This document shows, one piece after another, positions 5,746-11,698 of a DNA stretch of 11,698 nucleotides. The notes under the pieces were generated by a model, which was given only the letters and a program-made list of their open reading frames with translations, ran no database searches and was not told the DNA's origin. Made by a program: the position numbers and the translations under genes. The stretch is from DRLZ01 sp036478815 (lineage in GTDB: Bacteria; Pseudomonadota; Gammaproteobacteria; Methylococcales; DRLZ01). The stretch's first letter is position 1. The number at the start of each line of letters is the position of its first letter. The stretch lies in NCBI GenBank assembly GCA_036478815.1, contig JAZGEP010000181.1, forward strand, positions 1 through 11,698, written 5' to 3'.

Positions 5746-7569
5746 ATGTCCGCTATCGCACTGATTGTTAACCGTGATGGTAAACCGGTTGAATCAGGTT
5801 ATATCGATACATTGATAGCACGGATGAAACATCGAGGTGTGGATGGGGCTGATAGTTGGCAGCATAATCACTATGCCCTTGGTCAGCAGAACTTTTTGGT
5901 TAATACTGAAGACGTAGTTTGTCCGCTATCAGTAGAAGTCGCTGATGGAACTCTCTGTATTGCATTTGATGGTCGATTGGACAATAGAGATGATTTGATT
6001 CGTGCAATTAATGTAGGCCCGGAAATTTGTTCAGATGCTGAGTTGGTCATCAAGGCTTACCGACATTGGGGTATTCAATGTTTCATGCATTTACGAGGAT
6101 CATTTGCCCTGATTCTTGTAGACACGTCTGCGTTTAAAGTACTCCTCTACCGTAACCATTTAGGCAGCCGAGAACTGTATTATCACATCTCAGCCCAACA
6201 TGTACTGGCTGCGACTGAACCAGCTGCGATACTTTCCCATCCTGCCGTGCGCGGTGATACAGATGATCTGTGGATTACCAATTATTTTGCTAACTTTCTG
6301 CCTGCGACTCATCACACGGTCTTTGTTGATATTCAGCAACTGCTTCCGGGTGAGTGTTTGCTGTGGCAACCGGATAAAGTAAGCAGATTCCGGGAACAAC
6401 CGCTGATTGGTCGCAAACAGTTTCGGTTTGGGAATGACAAGGATTACGCAGAACACTATAGAGGGCTTTTGAAACAAGCTGTTTCCAGAGTATGCCGTAG
6501 TTCCGGATCGGTTGGAATCATGTTGAGCGGTGGTATGGATTCGGTGCCTGCTGCTTATTTTGCTCGTGACTATTTAGCTTCACGCAATCAACAGTTAACT
6601 GCTTATTCCTGGTCTTTACAACAATTTCCAGATGCGGATGAGAGTACAACAATCGAAGCAATCTGTAAGCATGCCAACCTGAATTTAGTCATGATCCCAG
6701 GTGATCACTGTTGGCCGCTGAGTAATCCTGATCATTGGCCGCTGTCGCCGAATACTCCGGTTTCCAACGCATTTCAGCGTTTAAAAGATTGTGTTTATGT
6801 AGCGGCGGCACAAAATCAATGCAAAGTGTTGTTGAATGCAGCAGTAGGGGATTTGCTCTACCCTGGATCATATTATTGGTTGGTGGAAGCATTATGGGAT
6901 GGGCAGTGGCAATTATTTTTAACTGAGTTTTATCAACATTTACATCACTTGGGCTTTTCTGGGATCTATAAAGACAATGCTTGTCGGCTTATTATTAAAC
7001 GAATCATTGGTTGGCAATCGAGGGCTAAAAAACAACCGTTGTGGCTAACTGACGAAGCCAAAACCTTATATCGTCCATGCCTCGATTGGCCGCCAGAAGC
7101 GTCTACATATACACGCCCAGATCATTACCGTTCAATGATGGGAATGAATCTAGCCGGGATGTCCACTTCGGTTAATTACTTTACCAACCCTTTAGGTATT
7201 GAGTTGCGTGATCCTTATCTCGATTGGGATCTGGTTGATTTTATGTTGTCGATTCCGAGCTATCGTTGTTACCGTCGAGGAAATTATAAGTTGATTGCCA
7301 GAAATGCACTGAAAGAAATTATGCTGGAAAGAGTACGAGTACAAAGTAAGCAAGGTAATCTGACTTCATTTTATATGTACGGGATATTTTCCAAATCGAG
7401 AAGTTGGATATCAAAGCTATTAATGTCGCATGATGCTGAATGGTCTCAGTATGTTGATAAAGTCTGGATAGAAAAAGCCTTGGTGAAAACAAACCCTGGT
7501 GAAATAGATCTGCTGATTATCTGGCAGTGTGTGTGCTATGAAATGTGGCGAAAGAAATATGTCGTCTAA
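5746..7569 (+). CDS. Asparagine-synthetase-like lasso cyclase (C protein, McjC-type)
   Basis: This is the predicted ATP-dependent macrolactam synthetase. In lasso biosynthesis it adenylates the ring Asp/Glu side chain of the freed core, and the core amine then attacks it. The 607 residues follow asparagine synthetase B order. The glutaminase-like half contains FDGRLDNRDDL (about 74-84), GSFAL and LGSRELYY. The synthetase half has the PP-loop SGGMDS (261-266), NAAVGD (364-369) in place of the usual GGDE region, and LRDPYLDWDLVDF near residue 490. The residue after Met1 is Ser, not the Cys nucleophile needed for glutamine hydrolysis, which fits a cyclase that uses no ammonia. The start is fixed by an in-frame TGA two codons upstream (5740-5742), and the ribosome site is poor. 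The precursor directly upstream strongly favours the cyclase role. A true amidotransferase or beta-lactam-synthetase-like enzyme is a less likely alternative. Confidence 0.85.
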   Translation: MSAIALIVNRDGKPVESGYIDTLIARMKHRGVDGADSWQHNHYALGQQNFLVNTEDVVCPLSVEVADGTLCIAFDGRLDNRDDLIRAINVGPEICSDAELVIKAYRHWGIQCFMHLRGSFALILVDTSAFKVLLYRNHLGSRELYYHISAQHVLAATEPAAILSHPAVRGDTDDLWITNYFANFLPATHHTVFVDIQQLLPGECLLWQPDKVSRFREQPLIGRKQFRFGNDKDYAEHYRGLLKQAVSRVCRSSGSVGIMLSGGMDSVPAAYFARDYLASRNQQLTAYSWSLQQFPDADESTTIEAICKHANLNLVMIPGDHCWPLSNPDHWPLSPNTPVSNAFQRLKDCVYVAAAQNQCKVLLNAAVGDLLYPGSYYWLVEALWDGQWQLFLTEFYQHLHHLGFSGIYKDNACRLIIKRIIGWQSRAKKQPLWLTDEAKTLYRPCLDWPPEASTYTRPDHYRSMMGMNLAGMSTSVNYFTNPLGIELRDPYLDWDLVDFMLSIPSYRCYRRGNYKLIARNALKEIMLERVRVQSKQGNLTSFYMYGIFSKSRSWISKLLMSHDAEWSQYVDKVWIEKALVKTNPGEIDLLIIWQCVCYEMWRKKYVV

Positions 7570-7606
7570 CCCGCATTTCTCCCCAACTGGGAAGAAATGC
7601 GGGTTA
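7567..7606. terminator. Strong hairpin between convergent genes, overlapping the cyclase stop
   Basis: A perfect 14-bp stem pairs 7567-7580 (TAACCCGCATTTCT) with 7593-7606, and CCC/GGG inside the loop can extend it. It begins with the TAA stop codon of the cyclase and ends 24 bases before the stop of the minus-strand FG-GAP gene. No T-run follows on either strand, so it may act as a bidirectional terminator that depends on stem strength, or as an mRNA-end stabiliser. Confidence 0.65.
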
Positions 7607-7629
7607 GCGGCAAAAATCAACCGAAAATT

Positions 7630-7959
7630 CTACAATCCACCAAGATAATTTTCAATTTCAGTATTGCTGCAACGGTTGCAATCACTCGCAACCGCATTGG
7701 CTGTGAGGGCGTCACCGGTTAAACCGAACTGGTAGCGGATGATCAACAGGCCATCAGTCAGTGCATCTGTTGCACCGTTAGAATCCACGTCCAGAATCGA
7801 CAAGCCGCTAAGATAACTTTCAATCGCATTATTGTCACAACGGGTACAATTACTCGCAACCGCATTGGCAGTGAGGGCATCGCCGATTAAACCGAACAAG
7901 TGACGGATGATCAATAAACCATCGGTCAGTGCATCAGTAACACCGTTACTATCCACATC
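7630..7959 (-). repeat. Two tandem dockerin-like repeat units (about 168 bp)
   Basis: The last 109 codons of the FG-GAP gene consist of two close copies of one unit, starting at residues 721 and 777. Both contain DALTDGLLIIR, an FGL turn, GDALTANAVAS, a CxxC pair and a final YL-GL. The second is slightly shorter because the protein ends. They look like a recent duplication and probably form a paired calcium-binding module. Confidence 0.7.
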
Positions 7960-10119
7960 GATTAATGATAAAGAGCTAATAGTAAACACATAGGACGCCC
8001 CAGCATTATTTGCTGAATTATCACTTTGGTTGTCATCGATTCCAGTGGCGTTGCTGGCCTCAAAAAATGCGCCGACCACTAAGGTGTCGTTTGCGATGGC
8101 GAGAGAAATTCCAAAGAAATCATTCGCCCCGCTATTGGAAGCTTTGAGGTAGGATTGCTGGCTCCAGCTGCTGTCGTTGCGAGTAAACAGATAGGCAGCT
8201 CCGACTTGAGCTGTTGAATTATCGTTTTGATCGCCATCGACTCCGGTGGCGTTGCTGGTCTCAAGCGGTGCACCAATCACCACAGTATTGTCGGCGATAG
8301 CAACAGTAAAGCCAAATTGGTCATTTGACCCACTATTAGAAGCTTTCAGATAAGCTTGTTGACTCCAGGTATCGCCACTTCTGGTGAACACATAGGCTGC
8401 GCCAGCTGTGTCTGCTGAATTATCGCTTTGATCGCCATCGACTCCAGTGGCGTTACTGTTCTCTGAGTTTGCGCCGACCACCACAGTATCGCCGGTAATG
8501 GCGACAGAAAAGCCAAATTGGTCATTCGCCTCGGTATTAGAGGCTTTCAGATAAGCTTGCTGACTCCAGCTGCTGCCGCTGCGAGTGAACACATAGGCTG
8601 CCCCAGCCACATTTGCTGAATTATCAGTTTGATCGCCATTGACCCCAGTGGCATTACTGGCCTCACCGCTTGCGCCAATTACCAAGGTATCGCCCGCAAT
8701 GGCGAGAAAACCGCCAAATCGGTCTTCCACTCCAGTATTGGAGGCTTTCAAATAGGCTTGTTGGTTCCAGATGTTGCCACTGCGGGTGAATACATAGACT
8801 GCCCCGGCACTATTTGCTGAATTGTCATTTTGATCGCCATTCACGCCTGTGGTGTTGCTGGCCTCAGCAAATGCACTGACCACCACGGTGTCGCTTGCGA
8901 TGTCAACAGAGATGCCAAATCGGTCTTCCGCGCCGGTATTGGAAGCTTTGAGATAGGCTTGCTGGCTCCAGGTGGTACCACTGCGGGTGAATACATAAGC
9001 TGCCCCGGCTTGATCTGCTGAATTATCGTTTTGATCGCCATCAATTCCGGTGGTGTTACTGGCCTCAGAAAATGCACCGACCACGATCGTATCGTTTTCA
9101 ATGGCGACAGAGATACCAAAATTGTCATTTGCTCCGGTATTGGAGGCTTTCAAATAAGCTTGCTGGCTCCAGTTGTCGCCACTGCGGACGAACACATAGG
9201 CCGCTCCGGCAGAATCTGCTGAGTTATCGCTTTGATCGCCATTAACACCAGTGGCGTTACTGCCCTCATTAAATGCGCCGATTACCACAGTATCGCCAGC
9301 AATAGCGACAGAGACACCAAAATTGTCATTGGTTCCGGTATTGGAGGCTTTCAAATAGGCTTGTTGTTGAAAACTGGGATCAATGGTGAGTGGATAACGT
9401 GCTGTGCTGTCATCAATCACCAGGCTGAGGTGTTGTCCGGTTAGCTGCATTTTTGCCAACAGGTCGCGTCCGTTGGCATCCCAGACCTTGAGTTTGTTGT
9501 AGGTAATCGCGGTCGTGCCAGACGGGTTGACAAAACGGATGCTATTGTCTTCCTGGAAAGCTCTGAGATCACTGTCAATTGTTAGTTGCAGAGTTAGTGG
9601 TTGTTCGCTAGTCGCTCCTTGAGGGCGCTGGTTCAGGAAAAACCATTGTTCCAAATCTGTCTCGCTGTTGACCCAGCGTTCGGTGAGTGAGTCATTCCAG
9701 TGATAGTCAAGCGTATTGTGCTGACTGCTGATGCGTACAGGGCGGTGCAGGGTTTTCAGGTCTTGAGTAAGAGTATTGTAGCCGATGGCACTGAGTTTTA
9801 AGCTCAGATGATAGGCCGTTGTATCGCGATCACGTGGATTAAGCGTAGTGGTTCCATTTGCAGCATATTGAATTTGCCAGCCATGCGCGGGATTGGATGA
9901 ATGATAGCCGTCATTGTTATCAGGATAGGCTTTGTATTGACCAGCCTTGATGTGTGCCTGGATACTGCCCCAATCACTGGCAGATAAACCATCTGGGATC
10001 TCACTGGAGTTGAGTGGTTGATTGAGATCAACTGACGCTGGTTTGGCGTGTGTGAATACAGTGATACATAGCAGACAGATTAGTAATAAACACTGCTGTC
10101 CTTTTTTTTCATGTGACAT
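7630..10119 (-). CDS. Secreted FG-GAP beta-propeller protein with dockerin-like C-terminus
   Basis: The 829-residue product is probably an extracellular or surface adhesion-type protein. A signal peptide (1-25) ends THA-KP; the Cys residues in it do not form a lipobox. Residues 26-250 form an unrecognised beta-rich domain of a kind seen before FG-GAP arrays. Seven repeats of 67 residues follow (252-716). Each starts QQAYLKASN and contains an FG turn, VAI, DTVVIGA, an Asp/Asn-rich loop and GAAYVFTRSG. Seven is the blade number of an integrin-alpha-like propeller, so the array could close one propeller. The end has two 53-56-residue repeats beginning DVDSNGxTDALTDGLL (721 and 777), a dockerin/EF-hand-like calcium loop, each with a CxxC pair (758/761 and 814/817). 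The ATG is preceded by GGGAGAGCAGG. Ligand and partner are unknown; a link to the lasso genes is only positional. Confidence 0.85.
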   Translation of the reverse strand: MSHEKKGQQCLLLICLLCITVFTHAKPASVDLNQPLNSSEIPDGLSASDWGSIQAHIKAGQYKAYPDNNDGYHSSNPAHGWQIQYAANGTTTLNPRDRDTTAYHLSLKLSAIGYNTLTQDLKTLHRPVRISSQHNTLDYHWNDSLTERWVNSETDLEQWFFLNQRPQGATSEQPLTLQLTIDSDLRAFQEDNSIRFVNPSGTTAITYNKLKVWDANGRDLLAKMQLTGQHLSLVIDDSTARYPLTIDPSFQQQAYLKASNTGTNDNFGVSVAIAGDTVVIGAFNEGSNATGVNGDQSDNSADSAGAAYVFVRSGDNWSQQAYLKASNTGANDNFGISVAIENDTIVVGAFSEASNTTGIDGDQNDNSADQAGAAYVFTRSGTTWSQQAYLKASNTGAEDRFGISVDIASDTVVVSAFAEASNTTGVNGDQNDNSANSAGAVYVFTRSGNIWNQQAYLKASNTGVEDRFGGFLAIAGDTLVIGASGEASNATGVNGDQTDNSANVAGAAYVFTRSGSSWSQQAYLKASNTEANDQFGFSVAITGDTVVVGANSENSNATGVDGDQSDNSADTAGAAYVFTRSGDTWSQQAYLKASNSGSNDQFGFTVAIADNTVVIGAPLETSNATGVDGDQNDNSTAQVGAAYLFTRNDSSWSQQSYLKASNSGANDFFGISLAIANDTLVVGAFFEASNATGIDDNQSDNSANNAGASYVFTISSLSLIDVDSNGVTDALTDGLLIIRHLFGLIGDALTANAVASNCTRCDNNAIESYLSGLSILDVDSNGATDALTDGLLIIRYQFGLTGDALTANAVASDCNRCSNTEIENYLGGL
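7972..9366 (-). repeat. Seven tandem 201-bp repeats coding for FG-GAP propeller blades
   Basis: Seven units of 67 codons (the last cut to 63) run without gaps through the FG-GAP gene. The nucleotide sequences are also very alike, for example the recurring GAATTATC and GATCGCCAT segments every 201 bases on the plus strand. This indicates recent amplification or continuing gene conversion. Such arrays can gain or lose units by recombination and may be collapsed in short-read assemblies. Confidence 0.85.
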
Positions 10120-10138
10120 CCTGCTCTCCCTATTAGAA

Positions 10139-10176
10139 TTAAGGAATGTTCAAGTTATTTCATGCACGTTTCTAAG
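10139..10176. mobile_element. 38-bp relic of the MITE-like element (both ends, interior lost)
   Basis: The segment begins TTAAGGAATGTTC, like the left end of the full element 180 bases away. It then jumps straight to AAGTTATTTCATGCACGTTTCTAAG, which matches the right end with two substitutions (A for G, T for C). It is best read as an internally deleted, diverged copy. It sits about 20 bases upstream of the FG-GAP start codon, inside the likely 5' untranslated region. Confidence 0.6.
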
Positions 10177-10357
10177 CCAATGAATTTTTCTGCTGATCAC
10201 TTGTAAGCAAGCAGCTCACAATACACTGAGATTATCATAACATTGTCCGAAATTATGATTCTCTGATTCCACTTTATCAGATTAATACTGTGTTTTCAGG
10301 CAACATCAGATATGAAATTCTATTGACTGCACACTTTTCTCATAATTGCTTGCGAGA

Positions 10358-10520
10358 TTAAGGAACGTGCACGAAATAACTTAGTCAGCTGATTTGCCTT
10401 TTTGTCCGTCTTTCGCGTTGCAGCTACGGTTGTATAGCTCGCTATGCGCCCTTCGCTGCGCCTTGAAGACAGACAAAATCCTACGCCAGTTGACCAAGTT
10501 ATTTCGTGCACGTTCCTAAG
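10358..10520. mobile_element. MITE-like element with about 30-bp terminal inverted repeats
   Basis: The ends share AGGAACGTGCACGAAATAAC as inverted copies (from 10361 and to 10517). The match extends inward through CTT[A/G]GTCA[A/G]CTG and more loosely through a TTTTGTC-GTCTT pair on both sides. The roughly 160-bp interior has no transposase and can fold into one long hairpin. TA dinucleotides flank both ends, compatible with a TA-targeting (IS630/Tc1-like) mover, though I cannot fix the target duplication. It lies seven bases past the stop of the kinase-like gene and may serve as its terminator hairpin. Confidence 0.75.
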
Positions 10521-10526
10521 GGATTA

Positions 10527-11552
10527 TTACTCAAGCACCTCAATCACCCTTGCGCAAAGCTGCGGTAACAGTTTGTGTTGCCGGGGAAAGCTCAAGTTAT
10601 AGATATCTAATCCAGCTTCCACTATCTGTCCGATATCTTTGAACTGCTGTTTCATCACTAACTTGTTGGATACGTCAAGCAAGAAAGTCTGACCAATAAT
10701 TTTCATCAATTCAGCACTGCCACTAATCGTTTCAATGCGTATATCATTAACATTACTGGCAGGTTCATTCAGTAAAAATAATGCGTCCACTATGGTTGGA
10801 GTATTCATTTTTATTGTTTTTCCAGGTGAGAGGGAGATGCGTTTTTTGCTGCTATAGTGAGCCACAGGGTTATCTTCACTCTGCTTTCCAAATATAGCTT
10901 CTACGGAATCACCAAACAGGCGCACACCATAATAATTGGGGATTGCGGTGACTGTTGTTTCTGTCAGTTCAAGTAATAAACAGTCGTCTGTAATCAGGTG
11001 CATTCCACGTTGATGTAATGCAGAAGCTAATGTTGACTTGCCAGCACCAGATTCTCCCAGGAAGGCGGCCACCTTACCATTGCTAAACTGTACAGCGCTG
11101 GCATGCAATACCAATCTGCCCTGATGCCCAAGCATCCTTGGCACCACTTGGTCTAACAGTAAATGCCTGATAGTTTCTGGCGCCACATCTGACTCAGGAA
11201 AGTACTGTATCGATTGACATGAATGGGGAATGATGAAATCAACTAACCCCGGAAATCTAAGCAGGTATGAATGATCCAATTTAGCACAAGATATACAAAT
11301 GCTACCGCCGGGTTCTTGCCAGTGATGAAACCAGACTGGTTGTTTCGGGATCTCGCTTGGAATCGTTCCAGCTTTTACACTGCAAAATACATCTGTTGTT
11401 TCAATTTCTGTTAGCTCTGGCAGCGAAAAGTCACTGTCGAGTACGATATCGAAAATATTCCACATTGTCTTTGGCCTAAGAGCGGTGTCGAATGAATTAA
11501 TCATAAATTTTCTCATTCCAAAACAATTCAGTTTGCCATCTATTGTGTCCAT
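10527..11552 (-). CDS. HPr-kinase-like protein of the lasso-associated type
   Basis: This 341-residue protein resembles the HPr kinase/phosphorylase-like ATPases found in many lasso clusters; some of these (the paeninodin type) phosphorylate the peptide. The N-terminal part has FDIVLDSDFSLPEL (about 34-47), matching the family's usual opening. LHASAV (149-154) and the Walker A loop GESGAGKST (166-174) follow, then ITDD (187-190) with the Asp pair expected for metal binding and catalysis. The start is uncertain: ATG 11552 is the first in frame but lacks a ribosome site. ATG 11504 (residue 17), preceded by GGAATGAG, fits the family's N-terminus better. The gene lies on the opposite strand, 3 kb beyond the cyclase, so membership of the lasso system is likely by family but not proved by position. 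The predicted core ends in Asn, not in the C-terminal Ser modified in paeninodin, so the target may differ. Confidence 0.75.
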   Translation of the reverse strand: MDTIDGKLNCFGMRKFMINSFDTALRPKTMWNIFDIVLDSDFSLPELTEIETTDVFCSVKAGTIPSEIPKQPVWFHHWQEPGGSICISCAKLDHSYLLRFPGLVDFIIPHSCQSIQYFPESDVAPETIRHLLLDQVVPRMLGHQGRLVLHASAVQFSNGKVAAFLGESGAGKSTLASALHQRGMHLITDDCLLLELTETTVTAIPNYYGVRLFGDSVEAIFGKQSEDNPVAHYSSKKRISLSPGKTIKMNTPTIVDALFLLNEPASNVNDIRIETISGSAELMKIIGQTFLLDVSNKLVMKQQFKDIGQIVEAGLDIYNLSFPRQHKLLPQLCARVIEVLE

Positions 11553-11698
11553 TGGCAGTGTTGAAAGTGCTAATTTCAGAACACCTGAACCCAGTCTAAT
11601 TAAATCAAAAGCTTACTGATTTATTGAGATAATAAGGTGAGACCATAGTGCGTAGGTTGGCGCTGAGGCACGAAGCCCAACATGATAGTGTGCGATTA
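11553..11698. other. Right-edge non-coding DNA upstream of the kinase-like gene
   Basis: This holds the presumed promoter side of the minus-strand kinase-like gene and a short inverted repeat at the edge. On the minus strand the kinase frame stays open upstream of ATG 11552 to a TAA near 11615 but offers no standard start codon there. I see no other gene. Confidence 0.4.
11651..11690. repeat. Short inverted repeat of the GTAGGTTGG...AGCCCAAC type
   Basis: GTTGG-c-GCT (11656-11664) faces AGC-CCAAC (11674-11681), forming an imperfect hairpin around GAGGCACGA. ATAGTG followed by TGCG-like bases occurs on both sides as a short direct repeat (about 11645 and 11685). Elements with GTAGGTTGGG and AGCCCAAC arms are widely dispersed in proteobacterial intergenic DNA, and this looks like a small copy. 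Confidence 0.5.

Larger units (their letters stand above)
10120..10526. other. Intergenic region with a MITE-like element and its relic
   Basis: This 407-bp gap holds no supportable gene. It contains a 38-bp element relic (10139-10176) close to the FG-GAP start, about 180 bases of AT-rich unique DNA that should hold the FG-GAP promoter, and a complete element (about 10358-10520) ending seven bases from the stop of the kinase-like gene. I found no strong promoter match on the minus strand. Confidence 0.6.

Noticed and set aside
7972..9366. CRISPR-like array from regularly spaced repeats
   Set aside because: The 201-bp units are contiguous coding repeats in one long frame with no unique spacers.
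8629..9444. A ladder of plus-strand 63-70-codon frames at 201-base intervals
   Set aside because: They are antisense shadows of the FG-GAP repeats, which recreate the same frame each unit.
10045..10119. Lipoprotein signal for the FG-GAP protein (several Cys in the signal peptide)
   Set aside because: None of Cys10, Cys15 or Cys18 is preceded by a lipobox with Gly, Ala or Ser at -1; a THA cut site after residue 25 fits better.
10320..10511. A 63-codon minus-strand frame in the FG-GAP/kinase gap
   Set aside because: Almost all of it is the inverted-repeat element; the frame arises from the palindrome and has no coding support.

Overview
The window looks like accessory DNA from a Gram-negative bacterium, most likely a gammaproteobacterium of moderate to low GC. 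The grounds are indirect: Sec-type signal peptides on large secreted repeat proteins, a DUF11 protein fused to a gingipain-type (C25) peptidase, an FG-GAP protein ending in DVDxNGxxDALTDGLL repeats, and a small inverted-repeat element of a kind common in that class. No rRNA, tRNA or housekeeping gene is present, so genus cannot be assigned.

Layout. Positions 1-100 may hold the 3' end of an unidentified gene. A tiny ORF (246-305) precedes a giant secreted DUF11/C25 peptidase gene (318-4892, +). After a 163-bp gap with a candidate promoter comes a 61-codon lasso-type RiPP precursor (5056-5241, +). A 504-bp non-coding stretch rich in inverted repeats follows, then an asparagine-synthetase-like macrolactam synthetase, the lasso cyclase or C protein (5746-7569, +). 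A strong hairpin overlaps its stop codon. On the minus strand lie a secreted seven-repeat FG-GAP beta-propeller protein with two dockerin-like repeats (7630-10119) and an HPr-kinase-like protein (10527-11552). They are separated by a 407-bp gap holding a complete MITE-like element and a 38-bp relic of the same element. A short inverted repeat of dispersed-repeat type lies at the right edge.

How the genes may work together. The precursor has the leader motif read by lasso RRE proteins (Y28, P31, L33, G37, T43). Its predicted 17-residue core begins at Ser45 and has a single acidic residue, Asp52, at core position 8, which fits an 8-residue macrolactam ring. The synthetase downstream lacks the glutaminase Cys but keeps the SGGxDS ATP loop, as expected of a lasso cyclase. 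The HPr-kinase-like protein belongs to a family that recurs in lasso loci, including known peptide-tailoring kinases. The two other canonical proteins, the RRE (B1) and the transglutaminase-like leader peptidase (B2), are not in the window. They are either outside it or replaced; the adjacent C25 cysteine peptidase is a speculative candidate for a processing role. The main interest is this A-C-(K) lasso set embedded between two large secreted proteins.
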